Below, piece by piece: positions 10,920 through 22,905 of a stretch of DNA of 64,000 bases. Origin of the DNA: Gloeopeniophorella convolvens (Eukaryota > Basidiomycota > Agaricomycetes > Russulales). The stretch lies in NCBI GenBank assembly GCA_022496205.1, contig WTXD01000097.1:1-64000 (forward strand), in the 5' to 3' direction. The notes under the pieces are model-generated. The model did no database searches and was not told the origin of the DNA. It worked only from the letters and a program-made list of their open reading frames with translations. Position 1 is the first letter of the stretch. The number at the start of each line of letters is the position of its first letter. A program made the translations under genes and the position numbers.

Positions 10920-12980
10920 TGCACAAGTCGACTCCCACGTGATATTGGTAACCGGTAACCGATTCCGGTCCCGGCCGGAACCGGAGGGTACGACGCACGT
11001 CGCCCTGCTTCGTCCCATCAAACTACTCTTGTTCCCGTCCCTCCACCACTTTGGTCTCTTCTCTCTCGCTGACCCCCTTAGGTCACTGGATGATCTTGGT
11101 CACTCCCTAGCCTCTTGGACACTGGCTCCCCAACCTGCTCTAGCCAACCTGATTCCCCTTTTGATGTCTCTGTATCTCCAGCTTGCTAAGGCTTTTACCA
11201 CCATTATGCCCGCTCCTACCTGCCTCATAACTTATCGCTTGTGCTGTGCCTGCTACTTGTAACCAGTGATGGAATCCGGATTTCTGGATGGTGTGAGGGA
11301 GTCTAGCATATGAGTATCGGTGGGACTTCACCGCCACCGCTGTTCCCTGTCTGCATTCCCCTGTGACAGACCCGAACCATGTGATCCCTCGCCACAATCA
11401 TCACCACAAAACTGTGCCTCGTCTTGCTTGTGGGCATTGCACACCCCCGCTGCTGCCGGTGCTCCCCGCGCTGCTCCCTGCATCAACCCTGTGCCTTGTT
11501 CATGCGAATGTAGTCAACATCTCCACACACAGGTGCGTTGTACCCGCTGTCCTCACCACCAACCCCGCTAACGTGCCGCAGCTGGGAAATCGGCATGCTC
11601 GCCAAGGCGCTGACCAAGCTTGAGTGGGGCACGCTCAGCATGTTCGTGCCAGGCACGGTGTTGCTGCCGGCGTGGCTCGCGTGGGGCGAGGTGGAGGATG
11701 TGCTCGAGAGTGCTGAACGGTGCGTGTGGATCTATGCCGCTGCTCGTGTGTAGCGGATCCGTTGTGACAGGTTGGCCTTGTTGCTGCATGCGGTGCGGGC
11801 AAAGACTGATGTGTGCAGATAACCGTGCGCTGCCACAGCCAGACCCAACATTAGCTATAGCCTGTACCAGAGCTGATATGAGAATATAATACAATCATTG
11901 CTGCCATGAGAATTATAAACTTGATCCTCACTGCCATGAGAATGATAAGTCCTGTCCCAGCTGCCATGAAACTTATCATCGGATGGCCAAAATGAGGCAA
12001 CACTTGGCAATCCATTTTCGAATCGCCGGGGTTACGAGGAGCCTTTTTCAGATTCTTGGGAATTTCCCCCATATATTGCAATATATGTACATATATTGTT
12101 TTCGGTCTTTTGCTGATGTTTGTTGTTGCTTCGTTGGGTGCCGATTCCCTGATGCGGCTGACAGCGGGTTGGCCGTCACGTGCAGTCAACCCTTCTTGCT
12201 TCCTGCCAACACAGTCTGATGGCTACTACGTCCGATTGCTGCAGGCAATCGCGGGCGTCACACATAACTCCCGCTCCTACGTACAGCGTACAGCTGACAT
12301 GCTCCATCTATCTGCTCTAAGGGAAGCACGCAGCTACAATTTTAGTCTTGCTACTCATCAGTATAACACTTGAAGCGACTAGCATACCCGCTACTCACCC
12401 GATTGTTTGGCTACTATCTGTCGCCGTGCGTAACCAAGTTTTCAGGCAGCACGGCCCAATATCCATCTTTAGATCTAGCTCTTTAAGGAATTGGCCATGC
12501 ACGCGCCCCCTGGGAAACCACCCCCTGCAGACTCGTCGAGCATCGGCGGTGGCTGGCTTCGCGACGCTGGGAAAAGATGTTGGTGCAACAGTCGCTCGCA
12601 GATCACTGGGGCTCGGATCGTCAAATCTTCCGGAGCGGTGGACAGTGGGCTACGCCACAGCTGGTAAGAATGGGACTTCTTTCCTAGAAAAATGCTCGTA
12701 CTTACCCGGCTTTCCATTCGATCTTCGTCTACAAGGTATGTATGTACTGAGTATGGCGACCGGTCTGTTCTTCGCTTCTATCCCCGGATTATCGTGCACC
12801 GCTTTCAGGCGCGGCGCTCCCAAAGTGTCGATGGGGTGCCTATATATGTATGGCCTGGTCGAATATGTCTGCTCACACGACGCTCTCTGTTGTATGCATG
12901 ACACGTGGTACGGCATGCAGCAACGGGCGTGAGATGCGCTGCGAGTACGCCTTGGTGATATACAGCGCTTCATTTTCTTC
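10920..12980. other. No gene recognised; right part is 7TM upstream flank
   Basis: The left part (10.9-11.9 kb) has only short pyrimidine-rich frames. From about 12.25 kb rightward the sequence resembles the 5' flanks of other 7TM copies. No independent gene is supported. Confidence 0.35.
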
Positions 12981-12986
12981 CAGGGA

Positions 12987-12992
12987 TATAAG
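12987..12992 (+). promoter_or_regulatory. TATA box of 7TM copy B
   Basis: GATATAAG 68 bp upstream of the copy B ATG, equivalent to the motif before copies A and E-H. Confidence 0.5.
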
Positions 12993-13054
12993 AATGATCT
13001 CCGACTGCTTTTCACAAATGCAAAACCTCTCAAGCCCCCTTTCAAGTACAACCT

Positions 13055-14538
13055 ATGGAAATAGAGCCGTGCACCGACGATTCTGTCATTCATTTAATCC
13101 GTGGTCCTCTGCGCTTTGATACGGCGTATCCTGAACACATAGCATCAGCTGTATGCATGGGTGAGTCGCAGCTACGCTTATACAATCTTGCTACTTTGAT
13201 GATTCGTTGCAAAGGTATACTCACCTCGCTAATGTTGATTGTGACTATCGTCCTTCAGTGAGATTACTCTCGAACTCGTATCAGTTGTTTCTCATAAAGA
13301 ACAGTAAAAAAGGCTTGAGGAACAAAGTCACTCTTGGGATGTTCATCGCGATTGCCACGATGTACATCGTTTCCCTCACCCACTTTCTTGCGATTGTGCA
13401 CGCAGCCTTCACCGTCGTCGGCGACGTCTGGACAGGCACCACGACACATCTGACTTGGTTCGGTCTCCCCCGATACGTCAGGTGGGCGGCGCTTGTGGAA
13501 GGCAGCGCCGTTTTGGTCAACGTAAGCGTAGAGAGCCGGTGCGGACAATCGCTAGCTGATACTAACGCGACATACCTCCAGGCTGTTCTTAATGATGGAA
13601 TCGTAATGTGGCGTGCGTGGATTATATGGGACAGATCCAGAGAAGTTCTCGCAATTTCGACGGTTTTGTCCCTTGCCACTCTCGGTGAGTGTGAGCTCTG
13701 TTCATTCCCTGTGATGCGGCTAGTAACACCCTTTGTTCTGGAAGCTACCGGAATTTGGAGTGTGAGAACTGCCGGGGGAATCGCCTCGGGGGCCCAAGAC
13801 GTCGGCGTAACACACTAGCGTCTTGGATCCGACATCCATGAAATCCTGACGACGCTTATCCTTTGCATCCTCTCGCTTGCTTCGAACCTCTGGGCATCTG
13901 GGTTGGTGGCGTGGAAGGCATGGTGCGGCCCTCGTCAGCATGCTATGTCGTCGAAGTTGAATGACCCTCCATACGCAGGTCCCGCGGGAGACTGGTCGGG
14001 CAGCTACATAACGAAGGGTTTCGCGGTAACACGGTCGGACGCACACTCGTCCTCCTCCTCGAGTCCGGTGCAGTGTACAGCTTGGTCTGGGTGCGGATGC
14101 AGTTTTCTTGCGTAAGCTCAGACCCTTACTCACGCTGGCCCAGGGTCTGTTCATCGGTGCACTTCTGTCGTCCACGGGCGTGGGTGCAGATCAGATGGCA
14201 AGCTTGGTTGACGTCCTGGTCAGGGTCATAATATATATATCTGTGAGTCCACCCACAATAAAACCCGAAGACATACGTTGAATCAGAGTCCTGGACTCGG
14301 ATAGGCCATGTATCCGAACGCCATCCTGCTGATCATCGCTTTTCAAAATAGAACACGCATCGAAGATATCAGCTATGGAAATGCACCTAGGACTGGCGCC
14401 GCAGGTCTGCGTGTTACAAAGTCCCTCGCGGAGCTCCTTGAGGAGCTCCCATGCGACGTGCATACGACTACTTCAATGCAAGAGGAAATACCCATGGAGA
14501 GGGTCATAGATATCAGCCCTTCATACGTCACACCGTGA
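13055..14538 (+). pseudogene. 7TM family copy B, one in-frame stop
   Basis: All eight exons are present with good splice sites: 13055-13160, 13215-13257, 13305-13521, 13582-13684, 13745-13922, then exons 6-8 to 14538. Exon 5 contains an in-frame TAG at 13816-13818, in the loop where paralogues read SVLHRRF. The frame is otherwise open on both sides and ends in the family tail (IDISPSYVTP). A single nonsense codon after about four predicted membrane spans suggests a recent loss. A sequencing error or an allele-specific lesion would look the same. Family hallmarks MWRAWIIWD and LASNLWASGLVAWKAW are kept. Confidence 0.75.
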
Positions 14539-14734
14539 GCTCTCGCTAAGCTCGGGTTCTCTATTATCTGCATACGTACCCTGGACATAACCCATTGTAT
14601 CTTCAAGCACCACATGACGTTAGGAGCTATTCGCGACCCAGATAATCCCGTCTTAAGATGTTTACAACAACGTGCGTTACATATGACCTATATCTGTCAC
14701 TCTACAACTTGTCATCTGAGGAACTCATCGTAGT

Positions 14735-15035
14735 TCGAGAGGTGCTTGTCGAATATATCTGGCACGTTTCCGACGACGCACACCGTCGCGGGGTTGTCCT
14801 TCCTGGAGCACAAGTCCCGCGTCCCGAGTCCTGGATATGTACCTCACCACTCGGGTGGGAGTCTGAGGAACATGCCAGGCATTGTTGGGATCGGGTCCTT
14901 CATGTTGTTGACACGGTCACGCACCCGGAGTGGTTCACATCGATGTAGTCCGAGTTCGCGAATGTCCGGTTCCTGACCCGCGGCAGCTCGTAGCCGTACG
15001 TGCGCGCCGTCACGCGCGCTCGACGGCAGGAGAAA
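14735..15035 (-). pseudogene. Lipase relic 1 (C-terminal half)
   Basis: Minus-strand translation gives, in shifting frames, YGYELPRV, NNMKDPIPTMPGMF, then QDSG and VVGNVPDIF. These match the region after the catalytic Ser, the DPIPIVPG acid loop and the C-terminus of lipase 2. Frames are broken, and the catalytic Ser region is not recognisable. Confidence 0.7.
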
Positions 15036-15199
15036 GAAATATATGTACTACGTATTGTTATAATAGGAACATGTGAATCGTTAGTAACGAGGTGTGCGTG
15101 TATGTCCCACTTTTAGCTCATGATGGGACTGCGTGAGTGGCGCTCCCCCGGTCTAGGTAACGAAGATAACACAGGCCCAGTGAGCATCATCCGTTGATA

Positions 15200-15620
15200 T
15201 CAAGCAAATAATAACATGCTCACATACGAATTGTCCCCGCCTCCGAGTTGTTCATCAAACTGAATCAAACTGCCGTATCCAAGAAGGTTACCGTCGTATG
15301 GAATCTCCGAGTCCTCATCTTCCTCGGAATCGGGCAAGTTCTCGTCCCCATCCCAGCGAAAGTTGGGGACAAGCCTTTCAAGCCTAGCTGCATCGTCGGC
15401 AGGGATCGTGCAGTTCCAGACGCTGAGCTCCTTGATCGGCGTTTCCAAATCCTCCCGACACTTGGTCAGACTGCTGATTAGATCGGGGAAGATTAGAGAG
15501 TCCGTATCCTCGACGGTTTCGGTGAAATCGACGTTGTTCAGGGAGAGGGATGTCAGCTGGGAGAAGAGGAATGGTTGCACACGAGCAGTGTCACGGCGCT
15601 CTTGTAATTGTATGTGCTGA
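15200..15620 (-). pseudogene. 3' remnant of an F-box/LRR-like gene
   Basis: The minus-strand frame gives PFLFSQLTSLSLNNVDF, then KELSVWNCTIPADDAARLE, an acidic DSEEDEDSE stretch and a stop at 15200. The hydrophobic strand pattern and the order resemble the C-terminal part of basidiomycete F-box proteins. No F-box and no plausible start are present; the upstream frame turns into repetitive GC-rich sequence. I treat it as a truncated relic. Confidence 0.45.
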
Positions 15621-15639
15621 CTAGCCTGTATCTCTGTGG

Positions 15640-16420
15640 CGCCTGTCGCATTCGAGCGAGAGGACGCGCAGACCATCATCGCCCAGGGGAGCAAGTCAGT
15701 GGGCTGGCAGCGGCAGTGGCGGGCGCGGCAGCGCGGACGCGAGCGCCGCGTCGAGCAGCATGCTGCCCCGCACGCACCCGCATCAGCAACGCAACGCAAT
15801 GCAGCGCATAGAGGCACGCAGGGACGCAGGCGATCTCAACCTGCAGCCGCAGCTCCTTCTCGGCCGCGCGCGCGCACTCGGCATGGGCCTATCGTCGTGT
15901 TGACTAGCTGGGAGCATGGGAGGGAAGATGGGGCGCACGGCGCCGGGCGGTGACGACGCCGTAGCGCTCGCGGAGAGTTTGAAATCTTCTCGTGCGGGGG
16001 TGCCGGTCAGCAGAGATGTAGAGAGAAAGGATGGGGACGTAGGCGCTTACTTGTCCTCGTAGCGCTGCGCGCGGACGGGCGCGGGGGGCAGCGGCTGTGT
16101 AGCGGACGGACGTTAGTGTGCGAGCGGGAGTGCGGGGGACTTGGGGGCGGGGACACGCACACGCGTGGGGTCTCCGGTTTTGATGGTTGCGGGGGGCGGG
16201 TCGGCAGACGCGGGGGTGGGGGTGGACATCGTGGAAGAGCGGGGGGCGGGGGCGGGGGCGCTTGCAGGCTTGGTTACATACTGCCACTTCGTCTTGGGCG
16301 CATACACACGGTCACGCACGACTCGGGCACGATGTGCTGGTGGCTTGGGGGAATGCACGCGCGTGCAGTCTTCGGTTTTGATGTTCGCGGGGGGCGGGTC
16401 TGGTGCGGGGGTGGCCATTG
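15640..16420 (-). other. Unrecognised minus-strand coding-like fragment
   Basis: The frame starting near 16418 (MATPAPDPPPANIK...) is Pro/Ala-rich and contains two related internal segments: PPPANIKTEDCTRV and PPPATIKTGDPTRV. Sequence at 15720-15910 recurs at about 19730-19935, and the start motif recurs near 20000 as MVTPVPDPPPAN. Two partial copies of one unknown gene or repeat are therefore present. No domain was recognised. Confidence 0.3.
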
Positions 16421-16459
16421 TGGATGTCGATGAGGGCGCGTAAAGTCACCAGTCTATGT

Positions 16460-18790
16460 AAGCAACAACCGCCAGTCCCTGTTGAACACCACCACTGGCA
16501 GTCTCCATCAAACTTCACTGGGCTACGGTTGCCTCAATATCCGTCTCCTTCTCTTCCATCTTTGAACACGGTCAATCTCTGTCGCTCTGTTTCTGAGTCG
16601 AGGCAGGGTGGAGACTTTGGCTTGTGCATACTGTTACTGCACACGGAACCTGGCGTTACAGCTGGTCTCGAAAGGCTCGGAAGTCACGTCGCGCGGCGTC
16701 AATGTATAGGGTACATAGATGAAGGTTCAAGAAAGCGAACGATTCAGCGAGCAGTGGTGCGTGTCAGGCTGGCCGCTGACTACAGAGATCGTGGCGCGTC
16801 ACCAACCAGCCACATGTTACATGGTATCATAACAGCCTCCCAAGCATGCACCAAAACATCCCCGCCGTCCAGCGGCCCCAACCTTCGATATCATAGCACG
16901 TTATTCCTCAGGCGCCCCTTTCGTCGCCGGCTTACCGTACTTTGTTCGTAGGATTCCAGGTCTACAAATGCTGTCGTCATGCACGGAACGTCCATCCGAT
17001 TGTACATGATCCTGGTAGGGATTGAGAACACAGTTGACCATGGCAACAAGACGGCAACAAGACCCAATCGTGATGCGCTACCAGCATACAGTGCCGGTTC
17101 GGGGTTTTGTCTGCGTATATCAGAGACGACATTCGGTACACTGGGGATCCAACCGCTACCCTTTCCTCCCTCAAGGCTCAAAAGGCTCAAGTCATGGAGA
17201 CAGAACCATGCCTCCCGGGTACCTTTGTCCAAGGCTTTACGGGTGAAGCTATCGTCCAGCTTGAAAGCGCCAATTTTGGTTTTTACGAACTCGACAACAT
17301 TCCTTCGGCTGTATGTTTTGGTGAGGCCTCAGCCATGATATTGACCGAGCCCCTCCGCAATCTGATACACATGCGCGCGCAGGCGCAGTCACCTCCCTGA
17401 CCATTATCTCAATCTCTCTCCTTAGGTAAGCACTGTGCCAGAGCCTGCGCACAGCACTTCCCCTCATGCAGAACAGCCAGAAAAGCCTCCGGAACATGGT
17501 CGTTCTTCGCATGTTCATTGTGATTGTCATCATGTACCTCAACTCGCTCGCCCACTTCGTAGCCATGCACTACGAGCTCTCTGGATTCGGCGAGGTCTTG
17601 ATGGGTACTGTCACACATCAAAAGTGGTTAAGGTCGGCATACATCACTATTAGCTGGCCGAGGTCGGTGGAAGGCAGCGCCGCGCTGGTTAACGTACGCT
17701 CCAAGGTTAATCGTGTCGAAGATAGGCTGACTTAGACGAGGCGTGTATATGCTTAGGTTCTCCTCAGCGACATCATCGTGATGTGGCGCGCTTGGCTGAT
17801 ATGGGACAAGTCTAAAAGGGTTCTCGCCGCGTCTACTATCTTGTCTCTGGCTACTGTAGGTGAGGACGAAGCTGGTTTCTACCCGGCGTACTTCTTTTGA
17901 CACAGTAAAATACATTCATCTGGTACTAGCTGTTGGCATCTGGAGCACGATAACCGAGGGAGGGATCACGTCGCGGAATGAAGACCTCCCCAATCTGTTA
18001 TTCTCCGTCTCTAAAACCTTCTTTCTCTGCGTCCTCTCACTCGCTTCAAACCTCTGGGCATTTGTACTGATCGCGTGGAAGGCATGGTGCGGTGTCCTTG
18101 TTTGGTCGCTACAATACCTAAGACGGATGACTTCATTCAATTTGTAGGTACCGCAGGCGACTGGTCAAAGATTTCCATAATGAGGGATTCCGCGGTAGTC
18201 CAGTCGGGCGCACACTTGCCCTCCTCCTCGAGTCCGGCGGGGTGTATAGCTTGTTATGGGTAAGTGTGTGCTCGGCTTATAGAAGCCTGGTCCCTGTTGA
18301 AGCCACATTGGCATAGGCCTCTTACATAGCTGTAATTGTATCTACGCGTGTGCCGAACGATCGCACCATATCCCTTTTAGAAGAAGTGTTAGCGGCGATG
18401 GTTGCCTATGTTACAGTAAGTGTATCAACGACGAACTATGCACATGACGACTTGTCCTCAATATGCTCACACTCGGACAGGCCATGTACCCCAACGCAAT
18501 CCTGCTGATCGCTGATCTACAGAAGTCGGCATACAACGAAACGTTTGCTTGTCAAACTCTGCCTCGCTCTAACGCCGCAGGACCTTCTGCCACAAAATAT
18601 CTTGCAGATCTACTCGAGGGATTCCCATGAGACAACCACGTACCAGCCGCCAGGCTGCCACCTGGGGAAGCATCAACAGAGAGCCTCACACTCGCAGGTA
18701 CCCGCTCACCGTACGTAGAAAACGTTCCTGAAGAGTGCTGATGGACCCGGGCTTGGGCGTAGCTCTTTCTGACTCTACATATCCCGAACA
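16460..18790 (+). repeat. Duplicated segment carrying 7TM copy C
   Basis: The 5' flank (16460-17190) and copy C are clearly similar to 23560-26000, which carries copy D. The upstream part matches from the GCAACAACC/ACCACTGGCAG region through GAGGCAGGGTGGAGAC. Both units have the same gene orientation. Confidence 0.7.
17194..18630 (+). CDS. Seven-transmembrane family protein, copy C
   Basis: Eight exons: 17194-17320, 17383-17425, 17477-17693, 17757-17859, 17930-18086, 18148-18259, 18317-18415 and 18481-18630, with all phases consistent, giving 335 aa. I count seven hydrophobic spans. Hallmarks are MYLNSLAHF in span 2, VMWRAWLIWDKS after span 3, LASNLWAFVLIAWKAW in span 5, LLLESGGVYSLLW in span 6 and AMYPNAILLIADLQKS in span 7. 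It belongs to a basidiomycete-specific multi-pass family without a known function. With copy D it forms a subgroup with a longer, different N-terminus (METEPC...) and without the TATA-box context of the other copies. The C-terminal tail stops early (EGFP-stop) compared with D. Confidence 0.75.
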
Positions 18791-19384
18791 TTGTTCGTGC
18801 TATACATGACTGCTGAGTCCTATATATCGTGGCTATCTAACCCATTTCGACGAGTATTCACATATGCTTCTCCTCCGGCATCGGTATCGTATCCCTAGTA
18901 TTTATATTTGTATAGATTTCACTTTTGTTGTGTCACAGATTCGAACGTGCTTCCCCCCTCCAACATGTTTCTGAACGGCTTGGAATCTCACCGCCGCTCC
19001 TTTCGTACGCATGCAAAACTGGTGATCGCGCTGGGGTCGAGCCCCTAATTCATTTCAGACGAGGTGACGACCGTCACAATTCGGAAACGGCCCCCGCGCG
19101 AGAAGTCGGTTTGGCGTTCGCCCCATGGGACAACCACTGCATACCTGCGTCGTTGCGAGAAGACATGTAAATGGATGGAGTTGTAGTTATTAGCTTTTCC
19201 TATGTCCCATGAGCCTGAGATATGCACGGGTTCTCCGACATCTGCATAGCCTGGACATAATTGATTGTGTCTCCAAACGTCATGGCATAAGACGTACCGC
19301 AACCACACAATTGATGATAGCTGGTGAATCATTTGCCCTGGAACAGGAGCTATTGTATGTGCTATCGGGATCCGACGCAGAAGC

Positions 19385-19535
19385 TTCCGTCGAATATCTC
19401 CGACGCGCGGCAGCTCGTAGCCATGCATGCGCACCGTCACGCTTGACGGCGGTCCAGCTGCAGGTAGACCGGGTCGAGCAGCGCAAACGCCGGGCGAGTG
19501 GCCACGGTCTTCACGATCTTCACGCTGTGCGCTGT
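19385..19535 (-). pseudogene. Lipase relic 2
   Basis: Minus-strand translation shows FALLDPVYLQL and VTVRMHGYELPRVG in different frames. These match the ALLDSVYLPL...VRSITYGLPRVG stretch that follows the nucleophile elbow in lipase 2. About 150 bp is recognisable, downstream of copy C and in the opposite orientation. Confidence 0.6.
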
Positions 19536-19639
19536 ATGATCATGCGTTCAACACATGCGTGCATGCGTGTGGATGGGGAGTCATCGGTGCGTGTGTGCGG
19601 GCGAGTGCGGGGGTGGCGCTGGGGTGGACGACGACCTCA

Positions 19640-20005
19640 TGCCGTAGTACGTGCCTCCACTGTCACCGCCACTGTGTCCATGCACATGTCCATGCGCATG
19701 GCCATATCCATTTGCGCTGACGTGCGCGGAGAACACTAGCTGCGGCGCGAGCGCTGGTGGCAGCGCCACGTCGAGCAGCATACTGCCCCATCTACGCATC
19801 AGCCACGCAACGCAAGGAGGCACGCAGGTGGGTACGCACTCGATCTCGGCCTGCAGCTGCAGCCCCTTCTTCACCGTGCGCTGCGCCGCCTGCATGTACT
19901 CTGCGTGGGTTTATCGCTGTGTTTGTTAGTTGGGGGTTGTGCGGTGGGGAGCGGCGGCGCATGGGTTTGCGGGTGGCGGGTCTGGGACGGGGGTGACCAT
20001 TGCGG
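19640..20005 (-). repeat. Partial second copy of the 15.7-16.4 kb fragment
   Basis: Minus-strand reading gives HAEYMQAAQRTVKKGLQLQ, then a segment rich in Gly/His (HAHGHVHGH). Nucleotide similarity to 15720-15910 is evident around AGGCACGCAGG and CTCGATCTCGGCCTGCAGC. It ends near an ATG that gives MVTPVPDPPPAN. Confidence 0.4.
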
Positions 20006-20009
20006 ACGA

Positions 20010-20770
20010 GACACCAGAAATGTTAGCGCTGCCGGGCCGAACTAGCCCGTGCCAGCGCTCCCCATTCCTGGTCGACCTTTTTTCGAACCGTCACTCTCCT
20101 TGCCATTCCTGAATGGGCGCAAATTGGCCACGCCACTCCTTGTCGGGACCACGCAGACCCGGCCGAACCTTGTGATTCCTCGCGCCGTCTCAGTCGACAG
20201 CGAGCGCCAGACTTGGACATCCCTGGTATGGCAACCCTACTTCCCTCCTCATCTCGTTTGGCCTGCTAATTCCTGTATCCATCCAGTGATGGCACACGGT
20301 GCCCGAGGCGACAATGATCCCCAACGACTCGGACTCGAACATAAATCCACGCACCTCGCCGCCGTTCCATCTTGCTCCCAATCCCCCATCATTTCCCCTC
20401 TCTCCTCCCTCTGCCCACCTTTGTCGACCCTTTCGCCCTTGCTTGGCCACCGACACTCATGCCCGCGCTTGCCCTGCCACTCTCGCACCCGCGCTCGTGC
20501 CCACTCTCGCTCCCGCTTTCGCTCCCGCACTCGCACCCGCTCTGACTCTCGATCTCGTGCCCGCTCCTTACTGCCTGTGTCACCGCTCCCTCGCGCCCTC
20601 CTCCTGCGCCGTCCTCGGTCATGAAAGTCCGACGTCCACTTGAGTCAATCTACGCTAGGCCGCACTGCTGAGCAGGTGAGTTTTAAATATGCAGACTCGA
20701 GTCAACTTGTGTCATCATCTTTCAAAGCCTCATCTTTCCCAGAAGTACAAATTGGTCCAGTCTTCGAACG
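20010..20770. other. No gene recognised; CT/GC-rich simple sequence
   Basis: Contains a strongly biased CTC/CGC-rich stretch at 20.38-20.6 kb, whose open frames give Arg/Ser or Ala/Pro repeats. Such low-complexity frames are not evidence for a gene. Confidence 0.4.
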
Positions 20771-20774
20771 CACC

Positions 20775-22109
20775 ATGAGATCAGCAGCACTCGAAGACTT
20801 TGGGCGCGTGCTCAGCATCCAGTCTCATGTCGCATACGGCTATGTAGCGGGCAAGGCGGCCACGTTCCCGCTTCAGCTTCTCGGATACGATGTCGACGTG
20901 AGCTTCTCTCCGTTACGATTCTTGACCAGACCTGTGAATATTTCTCCAAGATCGTTAATACCGGCAATTCTTCCAATCAGGCAGGTTCGCGGAACAACCT
21001 TGGGCCGCCGAGGGCTGCGTCGCTGATACCATGGCGGCAGGATACCGTCACCATTACTGCACGAGGGCAACAGCCGGGGAACTCACAGACATGTTTTCTG
21101 TGCTCGAGCAGAATGGGTTTCTCAAGCCCGCGCGGATCTTGACTGGTGAGTGCACACGATGAAGCCAGATAATTTGCAGCAGGTTTACATCAGTACAGGC
21201 TTCATATTTGAGGCCGAGGCCCTCTCTTCAGTAGCTGGTGCCGTGACCAAGCTACTGAAAGAAAACCCACGCATCGTATACTTACTGGATCGTGAGTGAT
21301 CTACCTTGCTAGAGAATGTCGCAGCTAAGCCCTTGTCCTAGCCGTCATAGGTGACGCTGGTCGTTTGTATGTATCTCCCGAAGTCATCCCCATCTATCGC
21401 TCTCTGCTTCCGATAGCGACTATCATCACGCCGAACTGGTTTGAGGTGGAGTAAGCCCCTACCAGAGTTGCGCTCTGCGGGGAAAATAAACATTGCTGTT
21501 CACAGAACTATAACTGAAACCAAGACGAAAGACTAGGCCTCTTTGCAGCGGGCAATCAGAATCCTCCATGAAACATACTTGGTCCCTAACATTGTCATCA
21601 GCTCCATACCTGTGGCAAACTGGCTCAGGGAATTGCTCCCCTCGCATATCCAGTCCGCGCTCAGACACGAGGAGCCTTCGCTCCTCTGCATCGTTTCAAT
21701 TCGTTCAGACTCTGCTGGAGATCGTCCGTCGGCAGTCTACGCTGGCTGCGTCCCGCTCATACCTGGCCACTTCTCGGGCGTCGGCGACCTCTTTTCGGCA
21801 CTTATTCTAGGCCATTACACACCCTCAGACACCGTGGAATCCATTCCTCCCCTCGCGCAGGCCGTGTCCCTGGCACTGACAAAGACACATGCAATCATCA
21901 GCATCACAGAGCAGCATTCTTCATCGTTACCGCCAGAGGAGCACACCGCCACGGACGACGAGCTTGACAACGAAGATCCTGAGCGACGGATTCGCCGGAT
22001 GCGGGGGCGAGAGTTGCGCATCGTGCAAGGCAGGAAGATACTCACTGGCGAGGCCATCGGCGAGTTGAGGAAAGTAGTAGGGTGGGAGAATTTCTGGGGT
22101 TCAGACTAA
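20775..22109 (+). pseudogene. Pyridoxal kinase gene with in-frame stop
   Basis: Six exons can be built (20775-20897, 20951-20984, 21041-21145, 21199-21291, 21342-21450, 21506-22109), all with GT-AG introns and consistent phase. The translation follows the pyridoxal kinase family (ATP-dependent phosphorylation of pyridoxal in vitamin B6 salvage): [61 protein letters not shown] at 21534-21536 interrupts exon 6 where the family reads a Leu (KD-stop-ASLQ). The glycine loop is also degraded: GYRHHYCTRAT replaces the usual GYGRFGGTKAT-like motif, and GTGD is GVGD. Retained introns mean it arose by DNA duplication, not retrocopying. A functional paralogue is expected elsewhere. Confidence 0.75.
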
Positions 22110-22299
22110 TCACAGGGCTCACTGTAGGCAGATTGAAGTACAGCGACTTACACGCATAGGATAGATCTGTAGCACGGAATGCAGGATCGTTGATCACCGT
22201 CCGCAGACCCTTGCAGCACTCGCACTTGTTGAACAGGCACCTCGTTCGTCCAGAAGCGAATAGACGATTCAGAATTGTATAGTTACATCCACCGCTACA

Positions 22300-22905
22300 G
22301 CCTAGTTCTCCCCACGCACCGAGCTTGTCCAGCGCGCGTATGCCCTGTTCGTACCACTCCTCTCTTGATAACCAGAACTCTTCCCGTCCCTTCACGATGT
22401 CTGCCAGGACCGCTCCACCAAGAAACACCATATGCTCCCGGCGCGGCGGGTCCTCGATGCGGATCGTGAATTTCTGCAGCAGCCATCTGCATCAGCCACT
22501 GCAGGAGAATAACTTAACAAGGGCACACACGTTTAGGCGCGCGGGGTCGCCGCCGAGCGCGCGCGTGAAGTACAACTGCTTCATCTCCTTCTCGAGGCGG
22601 CTGGGCAGGCCGGGGTACATGCTCGAGCCGCCAGAGGGCATGATGTGCTTGTACAGCTCGCTGTGCGTGTCGACCCCGGCGCTCTCTCCGCGACGCCGGG
22701 CTGCTCGATGTCGGCCAGGTGCGGCTAGAACATGCACCCGGGAGCCTTGAAGCGCTCCGAGCCGACCTGGATTGTCCGGCCGTCGGGGAGCTAGGAGGGG
22801 GCAGACGTCAGGAGCCCCGCGCGTGCGATGCACGGTATCATTAGCTCTCCACGAGTGTGGTGGTCTCCTCGGAGAGTTGCGTGTCCATGTCCAGATCGTA
22901 GCTGC
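22300..22905 (-). pseudogene. ARP2 3' fragment
   Basis: On the minus strand: [19 protein letters not shown], then [50 protein letters not shown] and finally [20 protein letters not shown]. This is the C-terminal third of actin-related protein 2, an Arp2/3 complex subunit that nucleates branched actin. The N-terminal two thirds are absent. An in-frame TAG replaces the Gln of the usual FQPHL motif near 22728, and a frame change occurs just after the AGC-rich EQPGVAE segment. It therefore cannot encode Arp2. Confidence 0.8.

Noticed and set aside
20380..20620. Arg/Ser-rich or Ala/Pro-rich protein
   Set aside because: Frames arise from simple CTC/CGC repeats and exist on both strands.
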